Shown here in pieces: positions 1 through 8,000 of a stretch of 13,093 bases of DNA. The translations under genes were made by a program, and so were the position numbers. The DNA comes from Acidobacteriota bacterium (lineage in GTDB: Bacteria > Acidobacteriota > UBA6911 > RPQK01), in assembly GCA_003819755.1 (NCBI GenBank), contig RPQK01000123.1, forward strand, positions 1-13,093, given 5' to 3'. Under the pieces are notes generated by a model. The model made no database searches. It was not told the DNA's origin and saw only the letters and a program-made list of their open reading frames with translations. Every line of letters starts with the position of its first letter. The first letter of the stretch is position 1.

Positions 1-141
1 AAAAGCCGGTTGAAAGAAATTGAACCAAATTCAAATATCACTACTAATTACAGCCGCGCAGAACCAAACTTGCACGCGCGGCGCGATCAAGTGTTACGGT
101 TGTAACACGAATTACACGAACTGGGTGGCTGTAATTCGTGC
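1..141. other. Hairpin-rich spacer downstream of lpxD
   Basis: This 141-base stretch holds no convincing gene. It contains four inverted repeats: AATTACAGCC at 46-55 with its complement at 127-136; GCCGCGC at 53-59 with GCGCGGC at 76-82; GTGTTAC at 91-97 with GTAACAC at 102-108; and CACGAATTACA at 106-116 with its complement at 130-140. The first and the last share the same right arm, so they cannot form together. Read on the minus strand, as lpxD mRNA would run, none is followed directly by a good U tract. A weak TTGAA/TTCAA stem (20-34) followed by T-rich sequence lies furthest downstream. The region probably serves as the lpxD transcript end, possibly factor-dependent, but that is inference. 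A 73-codon plus-strand reading frame over 20-241 resembles nothing and runs into antisense lpxD. Confidence 0.6.
106..140 (-). terminator. Possible lpxD 3' hairpin
   Basis: A perfect 11-bp inverted repeat (CACGAATTACA, 13-base loop, TGTAATTCGTG) begins one base after the lpxD stop codon on the minus strand. The stem is rather AT-rich, and no run of U follows it. It could stabilise the mRNA 3' end or work with Rho rather than act as a classic intrinsic terminator. The same 11-base word recurs at 12980-12990, so it may be a dispersed repeat that happens to lie here. Confidence 0.35.
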
Positions 142-1176
142 TCACTCCCTTTCTGCCAATTTCTTCTTCAGCTCCTCGACTTCCTTTTTTAGGTGCTTGA
201 CCGTCTGCACCAGGTCCGGGAAGTTGAGCATCAAAAGGTAATTCTTCTTCCAGAGATTAAAGTCCATCTCGGGGCTGCCGGAGATGATTTTGCCGGGTTC
301 CACGGATCGGGCTATGCCCGTTTGCGCGATCGCGACAACTCCGTCGCCGATCGTCAGGTGACCCGCGGCCCCGACCTGCCCGGCCAGGAAAACGCGGTTT
401 CCGACCCTGGTGCTTCCCGCAACGCCAGCCTGAGCGGCCATGGCGGTGTCTTCGCCGAGACGGGAGCCGTGGCCGATCTGAACGAGGTTATCGAGCTTGG
501 TGCCCCGGCCGATGCGGGTCTCCCCCACAGTGGCGCGGTCCACACAAGTATTAGCCCCGATCTCGACGTCGTCCTCCAGGACGACAACGCCCGACTGAAT
601 GATCTTGTAGTAAGGCCCATTCGGCTGAGGCGCGAATCCGAAGCCATCGGCTCCGATCACGGCGCCATTCTGCAGGATGACCCGATGTCCGATCTTCGAG
701 TGCTCGCGGACAACCGAGTTGGAGTGGGCGACAAAGTCATCGCCGATCTCGACGAACGGGTAGAGCGTCACATTAGGGTAGAGAACGCAGTTTTTGCCCA
801 AACGCGAGCCTTCACCGATAACCACGTTCGCTCCGATTGAGGCGTTATCACCGAGCGCCACGCCAGGAGAAACGGTCGCGGTCGGATGGATGCCCGGCAG
901 TGGTTTCGGCGGCTGGTAGAAGATCTCGATAGCCTTCGCGAACGTGACGTAAGGGTCTGGCGCGACCAGGGTTGGAATGGTGGCTGCGGGTGCGTCTGCC
1001 CCGAGGATAATGGCGCCGGCCCGGGTGACCTTGATCTTGGGGATATACTTTGGATTCGCGACAAATGTAAGCTGGTTGGCCTCGGCTTCGTCGATCCCGG
1101 CGACGCCGGTTATTTCTGTATCTCCGTCACCTTTTAGTTCGCATTTGAGGATCTCGGCTATCCGGCTCAATTTCAT
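142..1176 (-). CDS. lpxD: UDP-3-O-(3-hydroxyacyl)glucosamine N-acyltransferase LpxD
   Basis: LpxD carries out the third step of lipid A synthesis, moving a 3-hydroxyacyl chain from acyl-ACP to the 2-amino group of UDP-3-O-acylglucosamine in the cytoplasm. The 344 residues match the usual length (341 in E. coli). An N-terminal uridine-binding domain (about 1-100, with LTFVANPKY at 36-44) is followed by a left-handed beta helix of hexapeptide repeats (about 100-315) and a charged C-terminal helix (about 320-344, KHLKKEVEELKKKLAERE). The catalytic histidine is expected at His236 in LVQIGHGSRLG, and the second conserved histidine at His273 in AAGHL. The family motif GADGFGF is at 175-181. The ATG at 1174-1176 is preceded on the minus strand by AGGGGT, eight bases upstream. 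It is transcribed divergently from corA. No other lipid A gene is adjacent, so it stands apart from the lpxA-fabZ cluster common elsewhere. Confidence 0.97.
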   Translation of the reverse strand: MKLSRIAEILKCELKGDGDTEITGVAGIDEAEANQLTFVANPKYIPKIKVTRAGAIILGADAPAATIPTLVAPDPYVTFAKAIEIFYQPPKPLPGIHPTATVSPGVALGDNASIGANVVIGEGSRLGKNCVLYPNVTLYPFVEIGDDFVAHSNSVVREHSKIGHRVILQNGAVIGADGFGFAPQPNGPYYKIIQSGVVVLEDDVEIGANTCVDRATVGETRIGRGTKLDNLVQIGHGSRLGEDTAMAAQAGVAGSTRVGNRVFLAGQVGAAGHLTIGDGVVAIAQTGIARSVEPGKIISGSPEMDFNLWKKNYLLMLNFPDLVQTVKHLKKEVEELKKKLAERE

Positions 1177-1226
1177 GTGTTTTTACCCCTGCAAAATCAG
1201 AGATTAGATGATAACTTAACCCGGCG
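1177..1226. promoter_or_regulatory. Divergent spacer between lpxD and corA, with lpxD ribosome-binding site
   Basis: Only 50 bases separate the two divergent start codons, so both promoters must lie here or reach into the opposite gene. The lpxD Shine-Dalgarno is seen as ACCCCT at 1185-1190 (AGGGGT on the minus strand). On the plus side no purine-rich site precedes the corA ATG; the last bases are TTAACCCGGCG. A few AT-rich words such as TAGATGATAA could be -10 elements, but I cannot assign a promoter with confidence. Confidence 0.4.
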
Positions 1227-2195
1227 ATGATCTACATTCTGAAGTATAGTCCCACCGAAGGCCTGTTGCATGACGACAGGATCGTGCCCGAGCTTCTGAC
1301 CATCGGGCCGGGGGACGTTGTCTGGGTAGATCTGGAGGACCCCACCCCCGAAGAAGCGGACGTTCTGAAGACCTATTTTCAATTCCATCCTCTCGCGGTC
1401 GAGGACACCCTTGTCGAGATCTTGTATCCCAAGCTCGACGTTTACCCGGAGTATATATTCCTGGTGCTTCATGGCATCAACTACATGAAGGACACGAAGG
1501 AGTTTACGACCGCCGAAATCGACGTCTTCCTCGGTAGACAGTTTCTGATCACGCACCATGACCACCGGATGCGCAGCGTACGCGACATGCGCCAGCGAAT
1601 TCTGGCCGATCCGCATCTCATGAATGTCGGGCTGGATGTGGTCATCCAGGCGGTGCTCGACAAGGTCGTGGACCATTACTTCCCGGAACTCGAAAAGCTG
1701 GAGGACAGGATCGAGGAGGTCGAGGCTGACCTGTTTGACCCGAACCCCAGCCGGGAGGTATTGAACAAGATCCTCCATCTGAAGCGCGATCTGATGCACC
1801 TGAAGCGGATCGTCTTCCCTCAGCGCGAAGTCTTCAACCGTCTGAGTCGAGACGAGATCACGTTTATCCGGCCCTCGACTCGGCTCTATTTTCGGGATAC
1901 GTACGATAGCCTTTTCCGGATGACCGATATCGCGGATAACTACCGTGACTTGCTGACCGGTTTTCTCGACATTTACATGTCATCCGTTTCGAACAGTGTC
2001 AACGAGACGATGAAGGTCCTGACCCTCATCTCGACGATCTGCATCCCGATGACAGTTATCTCCGGCATCTACGGGATGAATTTTCGATTCATGCCGGAGC
2101 TCGATTGGCAATATGGCCACTTCTTTGCAATCATCCTTATGCTGGCCATTGGTGTCGGCATGTTTGTTTTTTTTAAAAGGAAGAAGTGGATCTAG
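1227..2195 (+). CDS. corA: Magnesium/cobalt transporter CorA
   Basis: CorA is the homopentameric inner-membrane channel that brings Mg2+ (also Co2+ and Ni2+) into the cytoplasm. At 322 residues the protein has normal length (316 in E. coli). The first 250 residues form the cytoplasmic alpha/beta domain and the long charged stalk helix (about 140-250; note LEKLEDRIEEVEADLF). Two membrane helices follow near 263-282 and 297-316. The signature GMN of the selectivity loop is at 283-285 (IYGMNFRFMPEL), and the protein ends in the typical basic tail KRKKWI. The chosen ATG gives the usual N-terminus, although no Shine-Dalgarno is visible. An 8-T run followed by AAAA (2167-2178) lies in the codons for the last membrane segment. 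The stop codon abuts a repeat-rich spacer before murJ. Confidence 0.96.
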   Translation: MIYILKYSPTEGLLHDDRIVPELLTIGPGDVVWVDLEDPTPEEADVLKTYFQFHPLAVEDTLVEILYPKLDVYPEYIFLVLHGINYMKDTKEFTTAEIDVFLGRQFLITHHDHRMRSVRDMRQRILADPHLMNVGLDVVIQAVLDKVVDHYFPELEKLEDRIEEVEADLFDPNPSREVLNKILHLKRDLMHLKRIVFPQREVFNRLSRDEITFIRPSTRLYFRDTYDSLFRMTDIADNYRDLLTGFLDIYMSSVSNSVNETMKVLTLISTICIPMTVISGIYGMNFRFMPELDWQYGHFFAIILMLAIGVGMFVFFKRKKWI

Positions 2196-2211
2196 AACGG
2201 TTAGACCGTTC
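2195..2211 (+). repeat. Small hairpin overlapping the corA stop codon
   Basis: GAACGGT (2195-2201), the loop TAG, and ACCGTTC (2205-2211) form a perfect 7-bp stem whose first base is the last base of the corA stop codon. There is no T tract after it. It leads straight into the tandem repeat and uses the same ACCGTTC heptad, so it may be a product of the repeat rather than a separate element. Confidence 0.4.
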
Positions 2212-2265
2212 ACCGTTCAGCGTTAGACCGTTCACCGTTCAGCGTTAGACCGTTCACCGTTCAGC
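2200..2265 (+). repeat. Three perfect tandem copies of a 22-base unit
   Basis: The unit runs GTTAGACCGTTC followed by ACCGTTCAGC. It occupies 2200-2221, 2222-2243 and 2244-2265 without a mismatch, and a fourth copy breaks off after GTTC. Inside the unit there is a 7-base period (ACCGTTC, ACCGTTC, AGCGTTA plus one G). The units touch each other with no unique spacers, so this is not a CRISPR. It is noncoding, lying between corA and murJ. Confidence 0.92.
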
Positions 2266-2380
2266 GTTCAAAGGCCCTGAATCGAGTGTCGAGCTAGATC
2301 CTTAGGAAACGATCGAGGCCTTGCCACTTAAGGTGAACGGATGAACGGTGAACGGTGAACGGTCTAACGGTGAACGGTGA
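2210..2380. repeat. Long inverted repeat between corA and murJ
   Basis: The right arm at 2349-2380 is the reverse complement of 2210-2241, with one mismatch in 32 positions; because of the tandem copies it pairs equally well with 2232-2263. The right block as a whole (about 2332-2380) is a run of GGTGAAC-type heptads with small variations. The material between (about 2266-2331) is unique and holds no gene; AAGGCC at 2271-2276 and GGCCTT at 2317-2322 could pair inside the loop. The right arm is followed by CC and TTTTT (2384-2388), then CTCT and the murJ ATG. In RNA this has the shape of a long stem with a U tract just before a start codon. Confidence 0.85.
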
Positions 2381-2392
2381 GCCTTTTTCTCT

Positions 2393-3982
2393 ATGGTGCG
2401 TCGTGCTGAGTCGGCCCGTGCCGCGGGGACGGTCAGTTTCGCAGTTCTGATCAGTCGGATACTGGGTCTCGTCCGGGAGCAGGTTCTTGCTCACTACTTC
2501 GGCGCCAACATGTACAGCGATGCCTGGCGGGTGGCCTTTCGTATTCCGAACCTGCTACGGGATCTGTTCGCCGAAGGCGCGCTGAGCTCGGCTTTTGTCC
2601 CGACATTCACCGAGTACCTGCGCAAACGAGGGAAGACCGATGCCTGGTTACTCGCGAACCTGATCGTTAACGGACTGATGGTTCTGCTCGGGCTTTTTGC
2701 CCTGACATTGCTCCTCTTTCCGAATCTCTTCGTCTTCCTTATGGCGGAGGGCTTTCGTGACACCCCCGGCAAGTTCGAAATCACGACGCAGCTGCTCCGG
2801 ATTCTGGCTCCCTTCCTGATGTTCGTTGCCATGGCTTCAGTGGCGATGGGCATGTTAAATACCCTGAATCACTTCTTTCTGCCGGCCCTGGCTCCGGCGC
2901 TCTTTAATCTGGCCATCATCATCGCCGGTATATTCCTGGTTCCGGCATTCGACCGCTTCGGGGTGCTGCCGATTTACGCAATGGCCATCGGGGCGCTGGC
3001 CGGCGGGATCCTGCAGTTCGCGGTGCAGCTGCCTGTGCTGTGGCGGCACGGCTACAGGTATCGACTGAAGCTGAGTTTTCAGCATGAAGGCGTGAGGAGG
3101 ATAGCAAAACTGATAGCACCGGCCGTGGTAGGAATAAGCGCGGTGGAGCTGAACGTTTTGATCAACACTCAACTGGCGTCCCAGATCGGCTACACCGGTC
3201 CTCTTTCGTGGCTGGAGTTCGCTTTTCGGATCATCTACCTGCCCATCGGTCTCTTTGGGGTCGCCGTTGGCGTCGTGAACCTGCGCGAAGTATCGGCCTA
3301 CGCTGTGGATTCCAAGTGGGAGGAACTGAAGGAAACGGTTGCGAATTCACTGAAGCTCACGTGTCTGGTGGCCTTGCCTTCGACCGTCGGATTGATTGTG
3401 CTGGCCCGGCCGATCGTGCGGCTGCTCTTTGAGCACGGCAAATTCACGCCGGCCGATACGCAATGGACCGCGTATGCGCTCATCTGCTACTCAATCGGTC
3501 TGACGGCTTACAGTCTTGTGAAGATCTTCGTTCCAACCTTCTACGCGCTCAATGACACGCGAACGCCGGTCAGAGTCAGTGTCACAGCCGTGGCGGTGAA
3601 CATCGCCGTGAATCTGACGCTGATGGCCCTTCTCCCGCTCGAGTACAAGTATCTCGGTCTTGCCTTCGGAACGTCGGTGTCCGTGATCCTTAACAGTCTC
3701 CTGCTGGCGCGCGGTTTTCGGCGGCGCCTGGGCTCGTTCGACCGCTATGCGGTCCGCGCCGCCTTCTTGAAGACGGTCACCGCATCCGTCCTTATGGGAG
3801 CGTGTGTTTACTCCCTGCATGCGGTGCTGGAACCCCGGCTCGGGAAGGCGCTGATCGGGGAGCTGGCCGCCGTCGGAGTAAGCATGTCAGCGGGCGTGGT
3901 TGTCTACTTCGGCTTGGCCCACCTCCTCCATGTTGAGGAGGTCCGAATGGCATCCGCTCGGGTTCGCCGTTTACTGCGATGA
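2393..3982 (+). CDS. murJ: Lipid II flippase MurJ
   Basis: MurJ moves the undecaprenyl-linked murein precursor lipid II across the inner membrane. The 529 residues are hydrophobic throughout and fit the 14-helix MOP-superfamily fold (E. coli MurJ has 511). The N-terminal family signature is complete: LISRILGLVRE (19-29), then IPNLLRDLFAEGALSSAFVP (51-70). Arg22, Arg28 and Arg56 lie where functionally important arginines are known in the family. Arg279 in EFAFRIIYLPIGLFGVAVG matches the essential arginine of helix 8. The ATG at 2393 gives the expected short N-terminal tail. The only purine-rich site upstream is GGTGA at 2376-2380, twelve bases away, and it belongs to the inverted repeat, so translation initiation may depend on that repeat. 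The stop codon overlaps the xerD start. Confidence 0.96.
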   Translation: MVRRAESARAAGTVSFAVLISRILGLVREQVLAHYFGANMYSDAWRVAFRIPNLLRDLFAEGALSSAFVPTFTEYLRKRGKTDAWLLANLIVNGLMVLLGLFALTLLLFPNLFVFLMAEGFRDTPGKFEITTQLLRILAPFLMFVAMASVAMGMLNTLNHFFLPALAPALFNLAIIIAGIFLVPAFDRFGVLPIYAMAIGALAGGILQFAVQLPVLWRHGYRYRLKLSFQHEGVRRIAKLIAPAVVGISAVELNVLINTQLASQIGYTGPLSWLEFAFRIIYLPIGLFGVAVGVVNLREVSAYAVDSKWEELKETVANSLKLTCLVALPSTVGLIVLARPIVRLLFEHGKFTPADTQWTAYALICYSIGLTAYSLVKIFVPTFYALNDTRTPVRVSVTAVAVNIAVNLTLMALLPLEYKYLGLAFGTSVSVILNSLLLARGFRRRLGSFDRYAVRAAFLKTVTASVLMGACVYSLHAVLEPRLGKALIGELAAVGVSMSAGVVVYFGLAHLLHVEEVRMASARVRRLLR

Positions 3983-4872
3983 CCGAACAAGAACGGATTT
4001 TCCAGTCGTATCTGAACTATTTGCAGGTGGAACGAGGGCTTTCGGCGAATACCCTCGAAGCCTATCGACGGGACATCCTCGACTTTCTCTGTTTCGTAGA
4101 TGAGCAGGGGCTCGAGCTGAAAGACGTCAGGAAAAGCGAGCTCGGAACATATCTTCAAAACCTATATTCTCGCCTTTCGGCTCGATCCGTGGCCCGCAAA
4201 ATCGTCAGCCTGCGCTCTTTCTATCGTTATCTTCTCCTGGACAAGCACGTCAGTGAGGACCCGACCGAAAACCTTGACTCGCCGAGGACGTGGCGCAGCC
4301 TCCCTAAATACCTGACCGCCGAGGAAGTCGACAGTCTGCTGCAGCAGCCGGATCTGGCGAAGCCCTTGGGTCTGCGCGACCGAGCCATGCTTGAGGTCCT
4401 GTATGCCACAGGCCTGAGAGTGAGCGAGCTAATTCATCTGAGGTCGGCGGAGGTGAATCTGGAGGTCGGCTTTCTTCGGACGCGCGGAAAAGGGAACAAG
4501 GAACGCCTGGTGCCCGTTGGGGACTCGGCGCTCGGTTACATTCGCCGCTATCTCGCTGAGGCGAGGGCGCAGCTCCTGCATCGGCAGAAGAGCAGTCCGT
4601 TTCTGTTTGTCACTCGGCAGGGCAGACCGATGTCCCGGCAGTATTTCTGGATGTTGATCGTCAAGTACGGCAAGCAAGCTGGAATCGGCAAAACGCTCAC
4701 GCCTCACACCATCAGGCACAGTTTTGCCACTCATTTGCTCGAGCACGGAGCGGACTTGAGGGCGGTCCAACTGATGCTCGGTCATGCCGATATCTCGACG
4801 ACGCAGATCTATACCCACGTGACCCGGGAACGCTTGAAGCAGGTTTATGATAAGTACCACCCGAGGAGTTGA
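3979..4872 (+). CDS. xerD: Tyrosine site-specific recombinase XerD
   Basis: XerD acts with XerC at the chromosomal dif site, under FtsK control, to resolve chromosome dimers. The protein has 297 residues against 298 in E. coli. An N-terminal SAM-like core-binding domain (about 5-90, YLNYLQVERGLSANTLEAYRRD) precedes the catalytic domain. All active-site residues are present and shifted by one from E. coli: Arg147 (ATGLRVSEL), Lys171 (TRGKGNKER), His243 and Arg246 (TPHTIRHSFATHLL), His269 (LGHADISTT) and the nucleophile Tyr278 (QIYTH). The C-terminus QVYDKYHPR resembles XerD more than XerC. The ATG overlaps the murJ stop as ATGA and no ribosome site is visible, so translational coupling to murJ is likely. 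A lineage-specific single-recombinase XerA/XerH role cannot be excluded without knowing whether a XerC exists elsewhere. Confidence 0.93.
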   Translation: MTEQERIFQSYLNYLQVERGLSANTLEAYRRDILDFLCFVDEQGLELKDVRKSELGTYLQNLYSRLSARSVARKIVSLRSFYRYLLLDKHVSEDPTENLDSPRTWRSLPKYLTAEEVDSLLQQPDLAKPLGLRDRAMLEVLYATGLRVSELIHLRSAEVNLEVGFLRTRGKGNKERLVPVGDSALGYIRRYLAEARAQLLHRQKSSPFLFVTRQGRPMSRQYFWMLIVKYGKQAGIGKTLTPHTIRHSFATHLLEHGADLRAVQLMLGHADISTTQIYTHVTRERLKQVYDKYHPRS

Positions 4873-5048
4873 AGAGAGTGTGCCGGCGTGGCAAGGTGGA
4901 CACGTTGGGAGTGGGGAAAAGGCGGGCAAAACGGCCATGAGACAAGGGCCGTTGAGCGGCCCGGTTTCTGCTACGCGACTCCTTTGGGGTGGAGCTGCCC
5001 TTCCGCAGGGCGAATTAAGAGAGTCGGCGTTCTGAGGGGAGAGAGCCT
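4873..5048 (+). other. Structured leader upstream of the macroglobulin gene
   Basis: These 176 bases hold no supportable gene. AACGGCC (4930-4936) and GGCCGTT (4947-4953) form a perfect 7-bp stem with a 10-base loop. Further on, CGACTC (4976-4981) pairs with GAGTCG (5021-5026) and encloses TGCCCT/AGGGCG (4996-5001/5007-5012, one G-U). No clear promoter boxes and no poly-T terminator were seen. Unlike the other spacers here it carries no tandem repeat. It could hold the macroglobulin promoter and a folded 5' leader, but the stems are short enough to arise by chance in GC-rich DNA. Confidence 0.4.
5035..5041 (+). promoter_or_regulatory. Ribosome-binding site of the macroglobulin gene
   Basis: AGGGGAG lies seven bases before the ATG at 5049 and is the best Shine-Dalgarno among the plus-strand genes of the window. 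An in-frame TAA at 5016-5018 with no start codon between it and 5049 fixes the start, which matters for the signal peptide call. Confidence 0.75.
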
Positions 5049-8000
5049 ATGTCACGCGTCCTCTTTGTGATTCTAAGTACCTGGTTGTCAATATCCCAGG
5101 CCGTTGCGCAGGCCCAGAATCAGCCTGCTCCGGCCGCGGGACCACCACAGGTCGAAAGCTTCGTGCCGGAGGGGACCGTCAAGGACATCCGCCAGGTCCA
5201 GGTGGCCTTCTCAGAGGCGATGGTCCCGTTTGGAGACCCCACCCGGGCGGTTCAGCCGTTTGAGATCTCCTGTCCATCGGTCGGCAAGGGCCGGTGGGTC
5301 GACGGACGGCACTGGGTCTACGACTTCGACAAGGATTTGCCCGCCGGCATTAAGTGCACCTTCTCGCTTCGGCCTGGAGTCGTGACCCTGACGGGAAAAG
5401 CTCTGGGGGGGCAGACATCCTTCAGCTTCTCGACTGGCGGTCCATCGATCCTGGATTCCAGCCCCTCCGACGGAAACGAGGAGATCAACGAAGACCAGGT
5501 TTTCATACTGGAACTGGACGGTCAGCCTTCAGAGGATTCGCTGCTCCGCAATGCCTGGTTTGCGGTGGAGGGCGTGGAGGAACAGATCGGTATCAAGATC
5601 ATCAAGGGGGATGAGAGGAAGGCGGTCCTGGACTCTGAATACCGCTACCGGGAAGTACAGCCCGACCATCCGAGCGTGCTGCTCCAGGCCAAAAGGCGTT
5701 TCCCGAGCTCCGCACGCGTCAATCTGGTCTGGGGAAAGGGTATCGTGACCGAAAGCGGCGTGGCCACGGATGAGCCGCAGACCCTGCACTTCAAGACGCG
5801 GCCTCCGTTCACGGCCACCTTCGGCTGCTCAAGGCTCAATGTGGAGGCCGACTGCATTCCCCTGACCCGGATGTTTTTGTCTTTTTCCGCACCGGTGCCG
5901 TGGAGCAAAGCCCGCCAGATCGTGCTGACGGGTCCAGAGGGTAAGAAATGGACCCCGCTCGAAGAGAGCGACTCCGATGGGGACGAAGAGCAGACGTCCG
6001 ACCGAGTGGTTCACCGGGTGAGTTTCAAGCAGCCATTTCCGCCTAAGTCGGAGTTTCGCCTCCAACTTCCCGCAGGCGTCCAGGATGACTCGGGAAGAGC
6101 GCTCAGCAATGCCGCCAGCTTTCCGCTGACGGTCAGAACCGACGATTACCCGCCTCTTGCTAAGTTTGCGGCGGACTTCGGCATCCTGGAATGGAAAGCG
6201 GATCCAGTGCTGCCTGTCACGCTCCGGGACGTAGAAGCGGAGGTTGAAGCCCGGGAAGTGAAGGTGCCGGCCAGCGGACCGGGGCCGGTGGCAGCCCCTT
6301 CCGCGCCTGTTCAGACGATGCCCGGTACCATTCTCAGGGTCCCGGCCGATCAGGTGGGTCAGATTCTGTTCTGGCTCAAGAAGATGAACAACAGAAACCG
6401 GGAGACGTCCGTGTTTGACGCCGTAAGCGGAGCGACGACCAGGCCCTTCCGGCTTCCGAAGCCTAACGGGCCGAAGGCTTTCGAGGTCGTGGGAATTCCG
6501 TTGCGCGATCCCGGTTTCTACGTGGTCGAGCTGCAAAGTGAGATCCTGGGCGCGGCGCTGCTGGGAAAACCGGCTCCGATGTTTGTCGCCACAACCGCTC
6601 TTGTCACAAACCTTGCGGTGCATTTCAAATGGGGGTTGGAATCCTCGCTCGTGTGGGTCACGTCGCTCGACCAGGCGCGGCCGGTCGCCGGAGCTTCGGT
6701 CGAAGTGTGCGACTGCAGCGGCAAGATGCTGTGGCAAGGGAAGACCGACACCCAAGGCATCGCTCGGATTTCCGGTCTACCTGATCGCAACGAACCGCCC
6801 GAGTGCAAAAGCCCGACGTACAGTGAGTTCAATCGGGGCCTTACCGTGGTGGCCCGGGCCGGGACGGACATGGCATTCGTTCACAGCTCCTGGGACAGCG
6901 GGATTGAGCCGTGGCGCTTCGACCTCCCGACGGAATACGAGTCCTCGCTGGTCACGGCCCATACAATCCTGGACCGAAGCCTGCTGAGGGCCGGCGAGAC
7001 CGTGCACATGAAGCATATCCTGCGGAGGCACGTCACCGGAGGATTTGCGCAGCTGCCGGAGAACCAGAGGCCGGTCACCCTGGTTATTCGGCATGGAGGC
7101 ACGGATCAGGTATACGAGTTTCCGTTGAAATGGGATCTGCAGGGATTGGCGGAGAGCGAGTGGAAGATCCCTCCGGATGCCAAGCTGGGACAATATCAGA
7201 TCAGTTTTCGGGAGAAAGGAAGCGAGCAGGACCGCGTGCGGCAATGGGAGTCGGGGAGTTTTAGGGTCGAGGAATATCGGGTTCCGCTCCTGAAAGCTTC
7301 ACTTCAATTCCCAAACAAACCCTTGATCCGGCCTTCTCAGGTCAACGTCGACATTGGTGTGCAGTATCTGGCGGGCGGCGGGGCCAGTCGTCTTCCGGTC
7401 AGGCTGCGCTACCGTGTCTTGCCGGGAATTCCGTCGGGGTTCGCGGAGCTCGAGGACTTTGCGCTGGGCAACGGGAGGGTTAAGGAAGGCCTGGTACGCG
7501 ATGGGGAGATGGCGGCGGAGGAGAGGCCGGCCGATTTGAAGAGGATCGACCTCACGCTGGACCGAACGGGTTCGGCGAGGGCCACGATCACGGAGCTGCC
7601 GAAGATAACCGACCCCGGGCGACTGACGGCCGAGCTGGACTTTCGCGATCCAAACGGCGAGACCCAGACGGTCGCGGTTAACGCTCCGCTTTGGCCGGCC
7701 GGAGTAGTAGTGGGCCTCAAAACTGAGCACTGGGTTCTGGTCAATAAGGATATGACGATCCAGGCGGCTGCCACAGACCTTGCAGGAAAACCCTTCGCAG
7801 GCCGCAGCATCAGAGTCGACCTGTTTCAGAGGAAACACTACTCTCACCGCAAACGCCTGGTTGGGGGATTTTACGCTTACGAGAACTACTCGGAAACGAA
7901 GAAGATCGGCATGGGCTGCGAGGGTGTTACCAACGCCAGGGGCATCCTGAGTTGCACCATCCATCCCACCGAGAGCGGCGAAATCATTCTCCAGGCGCGG

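Noticed and set aside
20..241. A 73-codon plus-strand frame at the left edge
   Set aside because: It begins in AT-rich spacer, passes through the hairpins and ends in antisense lpxD. No ribosome site or similarity was recognised.
193..840. A 215-codon plus-strand frame opposite lpxD
   Set aside because: It mirrors the hexapeptide-repeat periodicity of lpxD on the other strand, and the lpxD call is strong.
2200..2265. CRISPR array
   Set aside because: The 22-base units are directly abutting, without spacers, and no cas gene is near.
4873..5048. A dif site next to xerD
   Set aside because: No 28-base near-palindrome with the usual XerC/XerD half-sites was seen in this or any other spacer.
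5829..6755. A 308-codon minus-strand frame within the macroglobulin gene
   Set aside because: Composition is shadow-like, with no ribosome site or known motif, and the plus strand is a clear member of its family.
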